Positions 1 to 9,431 of a DNA stretch of 64,000 bases are shown here, one piece after another. Made by a program: the position numbers and the translations under genes. The stretch's first letter is position 1. Every line of letters begins with the position of its first letter. The notes below the pieces were generated by a model. The model was not told the origin of the DNA and did not search any database. It saw only the letters and a program-made list of their open reading frames with translations. Location: contig CAWFBW010000016.1 of assembly GCA_963814165.1 (NCBI GenBank), positions 248,001 to 312,000 on the forward strand. Reading direction: 5' to 3'. This DNA comes from DASRAA01 sp963814165. GTDB taxonomy: Bacteria; Acidobacteriota; Terriglobia; Terriglobales; Acidobacteriaceae.

Positions 1-482
1 CGGTTGAAGCCGCAGTGCATCTCGCGACTGCGCTGGGATTTGCCGTCGAGGTCGACAACAGCTGCGACGACTGGCACTACGCTGCTGCTGCCGACTTCCT
101 GCTCGGGCGTTTGTGTACCCTCCGACAGCAATTCTCGCGAGTCTGCCTGATTTCCGGGGGAGAAGTAACGGTACAGGTGGGAAACCGATCCGGAGTCGGC
201 GGACGCAACCAGCAGTTCGCTCTGTATTGCGCCCTGCGAATCGCGGGCGAGTCGATTACGGTATTGAGCGCGGGTACGGACGGGATCGACGGCAACAGCG
301 CGGCGGCGGGAGCTGTGGTGGACGGATCTTCGGCCGCCCGCGCCAGCGAGCTTGCACTCGATGCATCAATCGCGCTGGCAGATTTCAACGCCAACCCATT
401 GCTCCACCAGACCGGAGACGAAATTCTGATCGGACCGACCGGCAACAATTTGCGCGATCTTCGCATTCTGCTCGCCTACTAA
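1..482 (+). CDS. Glycerate 2-kinase (MOFRL family), C-terminal part
   Basis: The frame is open from base 3 and ends at TAA 480-482, so the gene starts left of the window. The visible ~159 residues match the MOFRL domain of type II glycerate kinase/hydroxypyruvate reductase (TtuD/GckA family), with the signature region GGRNQQFALYCALRI followed by SAGTDGIDGNSAAAGAVVDG. Family members phosphorylate D-glycerate to 2-phosphoglycerate in the cytoplasm. The end is complete and reads to a normal C-terminus. It converges on cutA with one base between the stops. The family call is firm; the exact substrate cannot be decided from this fragment. Confidence 0.85.
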   Translation, partial: VEAAVHLATALGFAVEVDNSCDDWHYAAAADFLLGRLCTLRQQFSRVCLISGGEVTVQVGNRSGVGGRNQQFALYCALRIAGESITVLSAGTDGIDGNSAAAGAVVDGSSAARASELALDASIALADFNANPLLHQTGDEILIGPTGNNLRDLRILLAY

Positions 483-483
483 C

Positions 484-807
484 CTATTCACGCGCAACTT
501 GCGCGGCGAGCCATGCAAGGTATCCCGTGCTTCCGCCTTCAATCGATAACTCCACTAACTCCGGCAACTCATAAGGATGCAAATCGGCAAATGCAGCGGC
601 GAAATCAGCTGTGCGCTCGCGGGTCGTCTTGATGACAAGCAGATATTCTTGCTGGTTTTCAATCGCACCTTGCCATCGGTACACAGAACGAATCGGCCCG
701 ACGATGTTCACGCAGGCCGCTAGTCGTCTTTCCACCAAGGCATTCGCGAGACGTTCCGCCCTCTCCAAAAGACCGACCGTAGTCAGCACGATGCATTCGC
801 CAGGCAT
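484..807 (-). CDS. cutA: CutA1 divalent-cation tolerance protein
   Basis: This 107-residue protein matches the CutA1 family over its full usual length. It has the VLTTVGLLERAERLANALVE start, the LAACVNIVGPIRSVYRWQG core and the LHPYELPELVELSIEGG segment. CutA1 proteins are small, very stable cytoplasmic trimers of ferredoxin-like fold, linked genetically to copper and other divalent-metal tolerance; their biochemical role is unsettled. It ends one base from the convergent glycerate kinase gene. No obvious metal-responsive operator was seen upstream. Confidence 0.93.
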   Translation of the reverse strand: MPGECIVLTTVGLLERAERLANALVERRLAACVNIVGPIRSVYRWQGAIENQQEYLLVIKTTRERTADFAAAFADLHPYELPELVELSIEGGSTGYLAWLAAQVARE

Positions 808-918
808 TTCTCGACCTCCCTAATATGCGTACGTTTAAGCAAAGACGGATTTTCAGAGTGCCGACTTTCCACAAGCCGAAATTGTCCGCTACTTGCCTTT
901 GACGAGACGTTGGCGAGA

Positions 919-1069
919 CTGGTTCCCCCTACGGACTTTCGCCTCACCTTCGCTTGTCCAGCTTCTGAATCAGCCGTTCACTAGCTAATGCAGGTATTTA
1001 CGGATGCATTCCAACCCTGTAGTGAAGCTTGAGGGTTGCGTGGTAACCAGAGCCGATTAAGGCCTCTGG
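919..1069 (+). ncRNA. Candidate structured RNA (long nested hairpin, possibly 6S-like)
   Basis: The gene-free stretch between cutA and the FtsB-like gene folds on paper into one long interrupted hairpin. Helices are 919-924 with 1045-1050 (CTGGTT/AACCAG), 942-946 with 1030-1034, 960-964 with 1025-1029, 979-983 with 1020-1024, and 987-992 with 1005-1010 (AATGCA/TGCATT). A large one-sided bulge lies at 965-978. A second hairpin, 1047-1054 with 1061-1069 (CCAGAGCC/GGCCTCTGG, one bulge), overlaps the 3' arm of the outer helix, so the two are mutually exclusive. A rod-like fold with internal bubbles resembles 6S RNA, but no sequence signature proves this; a leader attenuator for the downstream gene is the alternative. 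No U-tract follows. Confidence 0.33.
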
Positions 1070-1088
1070 CACAAAGTTGGGTAACTCG

Positions 1089-1469
1089 ATGGTTCGATCA
1101 GACATATTCAGAAGTTGGCTGCGCCGAACCGGTCGCGTCTTGGCGACCGTGTGCATCGGGCTGCTCGCCGTCTTTATTGGCTACAAGGTGGTCTTCGGTG
1201 CAAACGGCACGGTTGAATGGCGGGCTAAGCGGGTCGAGTACCAGCAACTTCAGCATGACATCCAGAAAGCCACCGTCGAGCACCAGGAACTGGAAACTCG
1301 CGTCAAGAAGTTGCAGGGTGACCCCAACACGATCGTGAAGGAAGCGCGCGAAAAGCTTGGCTACGTTTTGCCGGGCGAAGTAGTGCTTGTCCAGCCCCGG
1401 TCAACGACGGAAGAGCGCAGCACTGCGGTGGCTGAATCATTCCCCGCTCCCGCCCCCTCCAAGAAATAA
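1089..1469 (+). CDS. FtsB/DivIC-like septum formation initiator protein
   Basis: This is a short single-pass membrane protein (126 residues from ATG 1089; a TTG four codons earlier is the other possible start). A cytoplasmic basic segment is followed by a transmembrane helix at about residues 13-34, a predicted coiled coil (about 40-75, heptad-like VEYQQLQHDIQKATVEHQEL) and the family motif NTIVKEAREKLGYVLPGE. FtsB/DivIC proteins pair with FtsL in the divisome and activate septal wall synthesis. The tail after the PGE motif is longer than usual and rich in Ser/Pro. The upstream hairpins at 919-1069 may be its leader. Confidence 0.8.
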   Translation: MVRSDIFRSWLRRTGRVLATVCIGLLAVFIGYKVVFGANGTVEWRAKRVEYQQLQHDIQKATVEHQELETRVKKLQGDPNTIVKEAREKLGYVLPGEVVLVQPRSTTEERSTAVAESFPAPAPSKK

Positions 1470-1642
1470 GACGATTCGGTCTTCCATCTCTTCGAACCGT
1501 CGGCGTCGGTCCATGCCGGAATCCGACAGCACTGTTACCGCATATGCAAAGAGATTGCATCCCTGAGCCACTCAAGCGTATCCATAGTTGCTGCAAACAA
1601 GTTTCGCAGCAGTTCATGGTGAATCCGAGAGAGAGGTGTTTC

Positions 1643-1972
1643 ATGAAGAAAGTTGCTATTGCGGTGGTAGGAATCATGCTGTTCGCCGCGTCAGCGGTGG
1701 CGAGTCCGGCTGCAAGCAGTTGGGACGGATGGATTAGCGACTCCAAGTGCGCTGCCAAGGGTGCCAATGCCGCCCACGCGCAGTGCGCGAAAAAGTGCAT
1801 CGAATCGGGCGAGAAACCTGTGCTCGTCACCGACAATGACCAGAAAGTCGTTGCCATTGACAACCCTTCTGCGGTCACTGGTCACGAAGGTCAACACGTC
1901 AAGGTAACGGGAACTCTCACTGCCAACGGCTCAGTACACATCGACAAGGTGACGCCTGCGAGTGGGAACTAA
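1643..1972 (+). CDS. Small secreted protein, function unknown
   Basis: The predicted protein has 109 residues. ATG 1643 is preferred because a purine-rich GAGAGAGG lies just upstream and the ORF then opens with a signal peptide (MKKVAIAVVGIMLFAASAVA, predicted cut after the Ala). The mature part holds WDGWISDSKCAAKGA and three further motif-like segments, with cysteines near CAAKG and CAKKC and a C-terminal beta-rich stretch (HVKVTGTLTANGSVHIDKV). Short exported proteins with a GWISDSxC motif are common in Acidobacteria, but no function is known to me. It appears monocistronic. Confidence 0.7.
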   Translation: MKKVAIAVVGIMLFAASAVASPAASSWDGWISDSKCAAKGANAAHAQCAKKCIESGEKPVLVTDNDQKVVAIDNPSAVTGHEGQHVKVTGTLTANGSVHIDKVTPASGN

Positions 1973-2037
1973 CGGAACGGGATTGATTTGCCGGTTCGAC
2001 TTGGATATTCCGCCCTGGCCCACAGTTGAGCCGCAGG

Positions 2038-2835
2038 TCAAAGGAGAAATGCCGCACAAATCAGGGCACCGAACAGCAAGGCGTGCCGCAACTCCGAGAA
2101 TCCGAGCTTCTGCACGTTGAGCGGCTGTCGGTCGCGAACGAACCAAAACGAGCCCCGCAGCAATACCGGGATGAACGCGAGCACCGTGAATCGTGGAAAA
2201 AAGGCAACGTGTGAGCCCACAAGGATCACAGCCATCAGGACTACTTGTCCGGCCAGAAATCCGTATGCCTGCCGCATCTTATGGACAGAAGTCTCAGCCA
2301 GGCTTCCGCGAATTCGGATTTGCACGAAGTGCACCTGGTTCCCCGCAAAAAGCCAATTCGCAGCCCAAAGCGCAAAAGCGACTCGATCTAGTCGGCCACA
2401 CGTGACGTAATACGCTGCTGCTGTGGTCGCGGTCAGCCCAACCGCGCCAATGACCTGTGCCGGCATGCGACCGCTCCGACCGATCCTCTTGACGATTGCT
2501 TGGAGCAAAAACGCCGCAGCGCAAACTGCCCCAATCAGCAGCAATCCCTTCGCGAGTCCAGCTGAAAACAGCCAGCCAATTCCGACGGCGCCAGCGGCAC
2601 TGAGCAACAGCGCAACCCGCAGGACCATGCTTCGCTCCTGGGGAGATTGCGCCTTGATCGGAGTCGTTCCCAGCCACGCCTCGAAGGGTGTGCGCAGCCA
2701 AAACATGTCCACTGCCGCGAAAACGAAGACAGCAAGCGATCCGTAGCGGGCCTTGGACCCTGCCGCGACGACCGCTCCAGTGGCCAGGGGTACCAGGAGC
2801 ATTCCCCAAGCGCCGTGCTCGCGGGGAATGACCAT
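2038..2835 (-). CDS. YwiC-like family integral membrane protein
   Basis: This hydrophobic protein of about 265 residues has seven to eight predicted membrane segments. Its N-terminus carries the family hallmark PREHGAWGMLLVPL. ATG 2835 was chosen because it sits directly before this motif; a TTG at 2859 would add eight residues. A loop with SPQERSMVLRVALLL and a later QVHFVQIRIRG segment are also family-like. YwiC-like proteins have no established activity; a prenyltransferase-like topology has been suggested for such folds, but I infer nothing firm. It is transcribed away from the NRPS locus, from which it is separated by an intergenic region. Confidence 0.75.
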   Translation of the reverse strand: MVIPREHGAWGMLLVPLATGAVVAAGSKARYGSLAVFVFAAVDMFWLRTPFEAWLGTTPIKAQSPQERSMVLRVALLLSAAGAVGIGWLFSAGLAKGLLLIGAVCAAAFLLQAIVKRIGRSGRMPAQVIGAVGLTATTAAAYYVTCGRLDRVAFALWAANWLFAGNQVHFVQIRIRGSLAETSVHKMRQAYGFLAGQVVLMAVILVGSHVAFFPRFTVLAFIPVLLRGSFWFVRDRQPLNVQKLGFSELRHALLFGALICAAFLL

Positions 2836-3197
2836 CGACTTGAGTCTCGCATTTAGCAAAATACCAGCTTGAATCGTTAGCGCAGAACCGTACTGGTGAC
2901 GGTCCCGGTCAGCGATTACCTAAGTCTCAGTTATGTCGATCCGAAATAACACGGTAGCCATCCGTTCCGGTAACATTGAGGGTGTAATCCTAGACACCCA
3001 ATGCTATTCATGCGAACCTTGCTAGAGTGCCGCTGAGCTACAGTTTCCGGCGTAGACGACGATTTCGAGCGTGACGCTTATGTTCATTTATCACTTAACT
3101 TTAGCTCTTTCGTCAGCCAGCCGGGCACATTGTTTCCGGTTCAGTTCATAGCGGGCCACAAACCCCACGGGTTTGCGTCGGCCAGGAGTATGGAACG
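2836..3197. promoter_or_regulatory. Divergent intergenic region before the NRPS locus
   Basis: About 360 bp separate the YwiC-like gene from the first NRPS gene, so both probably have promoters here. No convincing -35/-10 pair, Fur box or GTGA-N6-TCAC site was found. The only clear element is the ribosome binding site AGGAG at 3184-3188, nine bases before ATG 3198, which fixes the NRPS start. The stretch 3080-3110 is locally AT-rich and is the most likely promoter position. Confidence 0.4.
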
Positions 3198-6100
3198 ATG
3201 GGTTCTCCAGTGACTGCGGGATTTTGGCTTTCCCCGCAGCAAAAGCAAGTGTGGGCATTGCAGCAGCAGGGGCGGGCCATGCGCTCGGTGTGCCTCCTGC
3301 ACCTTGACGGCAACATTTCCGAACAGGGCCTCGTCTCGTCTTTGAAACAACTGGTAACGCGGCACGAGATACTTCGCACCATCTACGTGCACCAACCGGG
3401 CATGAAGTTTCCATTCCAGGCAGTTCTGGATGCTGTCGAGCCGTCTATCCAAATTCTGGATCTTACCAAGTCGCCCGAAGCCGAGCAGCCTGCAAGACTG
3501 GATGAACTGTTTCGCGGAATGCAGGTCGCCAGCGTCGGTCCCGAACAGGGTCCGGTCACTACGGCAACCCTCGCAATACTTGCTCCCAATCGTTACGCTG
3601 TCGTGATTAGCCTGCCCGCCATGACTGCCGATGTGGCCTCGCTGGAAATTATCGTTAAGGAGTTAGCCGGGATAGCGCGCGGCCAAACCATGGAAGCGGG
3701 CGAGGAACCGCTGCGCTATGTTCAGTTTGCACAATGGCAGAACGATCTGATTGAAAGCGATGACGAAAATCCCCGCAAGGCCAAACAATTCTGGCAGAGC
3801 CTGGGAGCAGCACCGGGATTGTCTCTTCCCCATGAACGGAAGGCATCGGAGGGCAATTCCGAACGGGTCGTCTCGCGTACGCTGGATATTACAGTGGCAA
3901 GCCAGGTCGAGTTGCTGGCAAAGCAGTTGAGCGCGTCGGAGTCGGAACTTCTACTGGCAGCGTGGCAGTGCGTGCTGTGGAGACTCACGAACCAGACTTC
4001 ATTCCCAGTTGGCGTTGTTTTTGACGGTCGAGAGTATGAAGAACTGCGTGACGCCGTCGGGCTGATCGCAAAGTCTCTTCCGATCGAAGCGCGATTTGAT
4101 GGCGAATACAGCTTTCAGGACGTAGTCGAACATGTCCATTACTCAATGGCCAAAGCGGCGGAATGGCAGGAGTATTACGTACCAGGCGTTGGATTTGGAA
4201 CAGATTCGCCGGTCTGCTTCGAGTGGCTGGCGGCGAATTCGGATTCGACTGCGGCTAGTGCTCGAATCGCAGTCTGCAACGACGCGTACAAGCTAAAGCT
4301 TTCTGTCCGGAGGCAATCTGACGGATTGGCTCTCGAGTTTCATCATGATATCTCCAAGATTCCAGCCGACTCCGTTGCACGCGTGGCGGGATACTTCACG
4401 AAGCTGCTGGCAGGTGCACTGGCTGCACCTGATACTGCTGTAACCCGCCTTCCGTTGCTCGACGAAGCAGAACTTGAGCGACTGCTAGTCGAGTGGAACC
4501 AGACCTCGGCAGATTATCCCCGCAACCAATGCCTCCACCAGTTGTTCGAAGCACAGGCAGCGATGACGCCCGATCGCCCGGCGCTGCGATTTGGCAATGA
4601 AGTTTTTTCGTATTGCGAACTCAACGAACGCGCCAATCAACTGGCGCACTACCTGCGGTCGGTGGGTGTCGGTCCAGACTCGCTCGTGGGACTCTGCATC
4701 GAGCGGTCAGCCCAAACGATTATGGCCGTGCTTGGAATCCTGAAGGCGGGTGGCGCATACGTCCCGCTAAGCCCCGACAACCCGAAGCCACGGCTCGTCC
4801 AGCAATTAGCCGGGGCGGTAGCACTCCTGACGGAACAGCAGTTACTGGGGCAGACGCCCGAGTTTGCGGGTAAAACCCTAAGCCTGGATAGCGATTCGGC
4901 GGTTTGGGCGAACCAACCACGCAGCAACCCTGAAAACCGTACCACTCCCGAAAACCTGGTTTACTTGCTCTATACGTCAGGATCGACCGGCGTCCCGAAG
5001 GGCGTTGCCGTCCGGCATCGCAACCTGGTGAATTACAGCCATTTCATCCGACACAGGCTGCAGTTGGACAAACACCCCGAGGGATTGCATTTCGCGACTG
5101 TTTCGACGATCGGCGCGGACCTGGGAAACACCTGTATCTACCCTTCCTTACTCTCCGGCGGATGCTTGCACGTGATCAGTTACGACGTGTCCACCGACGC
5201 CGAGCAAATGGCGGCGTATACCGAGAAAAATCCCATCGACGTGTTGAAGATTGTTCCGTCACATTTGCAGGCGCTGCTGGATAGTCCGAAAGCCAAACAG
5301 GTTCTTCCCAGAAAGTACCTGGTGCTGGGTGGTGAAACATTTACTCCCGCACTTGCGGAAAAGATCTTTGCCTGTCGCGCAGAATGTGAAGTCTTCAATC
5401 ATTACGGACCGACCGAGACAACGGTCGGCTCATTGACCTTGAGGCTGGCTGATTTCGATTGGAAGAATTCTCAGGCCGCGAGCATTCCCATCGGCCGTCC
5501 TATTGCCAACACCCAGATCCACCTGTTGGATTCGCTGCTTCAGCCTGTTCCGACCGGCGCGGTCGGAGAGCTGTATATCGGAGGCGACGGAGTCACTGCC
5601 GGCTACCTCAACCAAGCGGAAAAGACTGCCGAGCGATTTGTCAGCGATCCCTTCCGTTCCGAGCCCAGTCAGATGTATCGGACAGGTGACCTAGCGCGAT
5701 ATCTTCCCGACGGTAATGTGGAATTCCTGGGGCGCGGTGACGATCAAGTAAAGATCCGCGGATTCCGGATTGAGTTGGGCGAGATCGAGTCTGTTCTCAC
5801 CGCTAAGGCCGGAGTGAAACAGGCCGTGGTGCTGGCCAAGGAAGAGGAACGCGGAGACAAGCGCTTGATTGCGTATGTGGTAGCCGATCAAAGCCTGAAT
5901 AACTCCACTGACGAGTTAAGGTCGTTCCTGAAGCAGCAACTACCGGAATTCATGGTTCCTTCGGCGATAGTCTTGTTGCCGAAGATCCCGCTCAACCCGA
6001 ATGGGAAGGTGGACCGCCAAGCACTTCCGGCGCCAGAAACCGTACAGCCCCGGGAATTTGTCGTTCCAAACGGTGCTACCGAAGAGAGTGTGGCGCGCAT

Positions 6101-6365
6101 CTGGCAGGAGGTATTTCGACGTGAACTCATCAGCGCGGATGAAAACTTCTTTGAACTGGGGGTGCACTCGCTCTTGGCCACGCAGGTGATTTCCCGCATT
6201 CGCGAGAAGTTCCGGGTCGAGCTGCCGATTCGTGCGATGTTCGAATACCCGACGATTGCCGGGCTTGCCAGTGCGCTCGCAACCGCTTGCAGTTCGGGAC
6301 CCCAGACCGGAGTTCCGTCGATCACGCGGGTCTCGCGAGAGGCCTACCGCGCGGGGAAAAAGTAG
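3198..6365 (+). CDS. NRPS: interface - A(Asp) - T
   Basis: This intact 1055-residue synthetase starts at ATG 3198 after AGGAG. Residues 1-430 form a condensation-like domain in which the HHxxxDG motif is replaced by SLPAMTAD, as in the interface domains that recruit aspartyl beta-hydroxylases. The adenylation domain (about 455-950) has LLYTSGSTGVPKG, NHYGPTETTVGS and NPNGKVDRQALP. Aligning by eye to GrsA gives the pocket code D-L-T-K-V-G-H-V-G, one residue from the classical Asp code. The carrier domain has GVHSL (Ser attachment site kept, second Gly replaced by Val). The tail SREAYRAGKK looks like a terminal linker. It lacks a catalytic C domain, so an acceptor or donor must come from another protein. 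Confidence 0.9.
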   Translation: MGSPVTAGFWLSPQQKQVWALQQQGRAMRSVCLLHLDGNISEQGLVSSLKQLVTRHEILRTIYVHQPGMKFPFQAVLDAVEPSIQILDLTKSPEAEQPARLDELFRGMQVASVGPEQGPVTTATLAILAPNRYAVVISLPAMTADVASLEIIVKELAGIARGQTMEAGEEPLRYVQFAQWQNDLIESDDENPRKAKQFWQSLGAAPGLSLPHERKASEGNSERVVSRTLDITVASQVELLAKQLSASESELLLAAWQCVLWRLTNQTSFPVGVVFDGREYEELRDAVGLIAKSLPIEARFDGEYSFQDVVEHVHYSMAKAAEWQEYYVPGVGFGTDSPVCFEWLAANSDSTAASARIAVCNDAYKLKLSVRRQSDGLALEFHHDISKIPADSVARVAGYFTKLLAGALAAPDTAVTRLPLLDEAELERLLVEWNQTSADYPRNQCLHQLFEAQAAMTPDRPALRFGNEVFSYCELNERANQLAHYLRSVGVGPDSLVGLCIERSAQTIMAVLGILKAGGAYVPLSPDNPKPRLVQQLAGAVALLTEQQLLGQTPEFAGKTLSLDSDSAVWANQPRSNPENRTTPENLVYLLYTSGSTGVPKGVAVRHRNLVNYSHFIRHRLQLDKHPEGLHFATVSTIGADLGNTCIYPSLLSGGCLHVISYDVSTDAEQMAAYTEKNPIDVLKIVPSHLQALLDSPKAKQVLPRKYLVLGGETFTPALAEKIFACRAECEVFNHYGPTETTVGSLTLRLADFDWKNSQAASIPIGRPIANTQIHLLDSLLQPVPTGAVGELYIGGDGVTAGYLNQAEKTAERFVSDPFRSEPSQMYRTGDLARYLPDGNVEFLGRGDDQVKIRGFRIELGEIESVLTAKAGVKQAVVLAKEEERGDKRLIAYVVADQSLNNSTDELRSFLKQQLPEFMVPSAIVLLPKIPLNPNGKVDRQALPAPETVQPREFVVPNGATEESVARIWQEVFRRELISADENFFELGVHSLLATQVISRIREKFRVELPIRAMFEYPTIAGLASALATACSSGPQTGVPSITRVSREAYRAGKK

Positions 6366-6536
6366 CCAGCCTGTGGTTTACCAGATGGTGAACTTTGCGA
6401 GAGGGAATTTTCGTCTCGCCTAATTGGCACTATAGTTTCACTTTACACATGCCAATAGGTCTCAAATCTTCCGTGCTAATCGTCTATCTCATTGATAAGA
6501 ATGGCGTTAAAGTTGACATGATGAAATAGAATTTTG

Positions 6537-6565
6537 TTGACTTCCTGACGAATTAGCCCTATAAA
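6537..6565 (+). promoter_or_regulatory. Sigma-70-type promoter
   Basis: TTGACT (6537-6542) and TATAAA (6560-6565) are separated by exactly 17 bp in an AT-rich gap between two NRPS genes. This is the best promoter match in the window. It would start transcription near 6572 and drive the A-T-TE, hydroxylase, NRPS and sfp genes separately from the first NRPS gene. A seven-codon reading frame (ATG 6579, stop at 6600-6602) lies in the leader. Confidence 0.55.
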
Positions 6566-6630
6566 CTTTAGTACTCACTATGGCGTCAGGGGCACTCTCC
6601 TGAATCCGCCGCGCGCTTCTGGCCAAGCTC

Positions 6631-9404
6631 ATGGATTTGTATGCCTCTTATGTGCCGACCGATCCTACCGTCAGCAATGTGATGCCGAATCACGCCTACG
6701 CCAACAAGACAAGTCTAGAGGCTCTAAATAGTGCTGGGGAAGCGAACCAGACGTACGCGGATTACCCGCGGAACCGTTGCCTGCACCAACTGCTCGCAGA
6801 CCGCGCGCAGTGTAGCCCGAATTCCATCGCCGTTGAGTGCGACGGAAAGTCACTCACTTATGCGGAGTTAGACGGTCGTTCTAACCAGTTGGCCCATTAT
6901 CTTCAGCGGCAGGGGATTGGTGCCGAGTCCCTGGTGGGACTCTGCGTGGACCGCTCCGTCGAAATGGTCGTAGCGCTTCTCGGAATTCTGAAAGCTGGCG
7001 GAGCCTACGTGCCACTCGACCCAGCGTATCCGAGCGATCGCATCAAGTACGTGCTGGACGACGCCCGAGTCGGGCTGTTGTTGACTGCAGCGGTCCTTGC
7101 TTGCTTCCTTGCCCGCACCGCGGCCGAGTCGGTCTGCCTCGATCCCGAGTGGCGATGTATTCCGGGCAGGAGGATTCAGCGGCCCCGTAAGCTCCGCAGT
7201 AATGCCCGAGAATCTGGCCTACGTCATCTATACGTCCGGATCAACGGGCAGGCCAAAGGGTGTGCAACTGGAGCACCGCAGCGTCGTGAATTTCCTGTGT
7301 TCGATGCAGCGCGAACCCGGCATGACCGCGAATGACGTCCTGGTGGCGGTCACGACCTTGTCGTTTGATATCGCGGGTTTGGAGCTCTATCTACCGCTGC
7401 TGGTGGGAGGCCGGCTGGTTGTTGCGTCTCGCGAAGCGGCTATCGACGGGCGGTTGCTGATGCAGTTACTGGAGCAACAGCGGCGCCACCATCATGCAGG
7501 CGACTCCCACAACCTGGCGGGTGCTGCTGGAGTCGGGATGGCAGGGCGATCCCAATTTGAAGGTGCTGGTGGGAGGAGAGGCGCTTTCGGCTGATCTGGC
7601 GCGGCAACTGTGCCTAGCGCTGCGCCCGGTGTGGAACATGTACGGCCCAACCGAAACTACGATCTGGTCGAGCGTTTACCGGGTCGAGGGCAAGGAGGAG
7701 AGGCTGGTTCCGATTGGTAAGCCGATCGCCAACACGACCTTCTACATTCTTGACTGGAACCGGCGAGCCGGTTACAGATGGCGAGCAAGGAGAACTGTAT
7801 ATCGGCGGCGAAGGTCTGGCGCGCGGTTATTTCGAGCGAGACGAATTGACGGCGGAGAAGTTCGTTCCTGATCCGTTCAGTTCCCAGCCGAAAGCGCGCA
7901 TGTATCGCACCGGAGATCTGGCCCGGTATCAGGCCGGATGGTAACGTCGAATTTCTCGGCGCATCGATCACCAGGTGAAGATTCGCGGCTTCCGGATTGA
8001 GCTGGGCGAAATCGAGGCGGTGCTCGAGCAGCACGCTGCGGGTAACCAGGCGGTTGTGGTGGCGCGCGAGGACACGCCCGGCGACAAACGACTGGTCGCC
8101 TACATTGTACCGGAGGCGCCCGGGACGCCTGACCTCCAGCGAAACTCCGTGAACATGTCGGCAAGCAGTTGCCCGACTACATGACGCCTTCCGCGTACGT
8201 GCCAGATGGCAAAGCTTCCACTGACTCCGAATGGCAAGGTGGACCGCAAGGCTATGCCCGGCCCCGGCCATAAGCGACTTTGAAGCACAGATTGGAATAT
8301 GTCGCTCCGCGAGATGAGACTGAACGAAAACTGGTTCGAGCTCTGGGAAGAAGCGCTGGGAGTCAGCCCAATCAGCGTCACGGCGAATTTCTTCGAGTCT
8401 CGGTGGTCGGTCGATGCTGGCCGCGCGCCTATTCACGAAGATCCTCCGTGACGTTCGGAAAGGAACTGCCGCTTTCTACCTTGTTCCGCTCGCCGACCGT
8501 GGAGCAACTGGCGAAGGAGTTGCGAACCGTCCGGCGACAAGTATGCGGAGTATCCGACGCTGGTTTCGATACAACAGAACGGGACGAAGCCTCCGTTCTT
8601 CTGCGTACACGGAGGCGCGGGTAGTACGCTGTTTCTGCACCGATTGGCGGGCGCACCTGGGCCCGGACCAGCCGTTTTACGGCATCGAGCCGGAGGGAAT
8701 GGACGGCAAGCGTTTCCAACGGCCGACGGTCGAGCAGATGGCGGCACATTACCTGCAAGAAATTCGTAAGGTGCAGCCTGACGGGCCCTTACCACATCGG
8801 CGGATATTGCTTTGGCGGGCTGGTGGCGTTTGAGATGGCGCAGTTGTCTATTGCAACAGGGTGAGCGGCCGGCATTGGTAGCATTGTTCAGTGCCGAGCT
8901 GCGCTACAACCACCTAGTGCCGCGGCCAGACACACGGCCACCGCAGCGACGAATATCGGGCGCGGCTGGCGCGATTCCTGCGCTCGCCAATTAAATCGGC
9001 TGAGGAATATATCGGCGCAGCGTATTGGCGCTGTGAGTGCTGGACGTGCGGAAAGTACGTTCACGGTCGTTCTGCTTGGCTTGGGGCGTCGCATTCCGGC
9101 TGCGAATGCGCACAAATGTACATTATCCGATATGCTGGGCCGTAGCGAGCAAAACTACAAGCCGAAGCGATATCCTGGCTCGATCGTGCTGTTTTATGGA
9201 CGAGGGTACGAGGAATTTGGTCCGAATCTGGGATGGGACGGGCTGGCGGAGCGCATCGAACACTGCGTAATTGGTGACGATGTTCTAGCCGGTCGCCGCG
9301 AAATCATGAACGAACCGCTGGTTGTGATTACAGCAGAGGGATTGAGCGCCCTACCTCGACGCGAAGAGCAGGAGCCTCGCTTCCGCACGAATCAGCAAAC
9401 TTGA
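6631..9404 (+). pseudogene. Disrupted NRPS: A(Gly) - T - TE, many frameshifts
   Basis: Homology runs continuously from an adenylation domain through a carrier to a thioesterase, but about ten or more single-base shifts break it. Pieces include YADYPRNRCLHQLLADRA, YVIYTSGSTGRPKGV, MYGPTETTIWSS, IRGFRIELGEIEAVL, a carrier read as LGGRSMLAARL after removing one base near 8400, and a thioesterase with CVHGGAGSTLF and GGYCFGGLVAFEMAQ. The pocket code reads D-I-L-Q-L-G-M-I-W, close to Gly. There is no C domain. The thioesterase nucleophile is Cys, and near 9279 the segment GDDVLAGRREIMNEP has Asp where the catalytic His is expected. Segments between shifts contain no stops, so consensus errors are as likely as true decay; the His change favours decay. 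Confidence 0.6.
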
Positions 9405-9431
9405 ATTGAGGTATACGACAAGGAACGCGCT

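Noticed and set aside
2860..3197. Fur box controlling the NRPS locus
   Set aside because: No GATAAT-type palindrome was found; only isolated AT-rich words.
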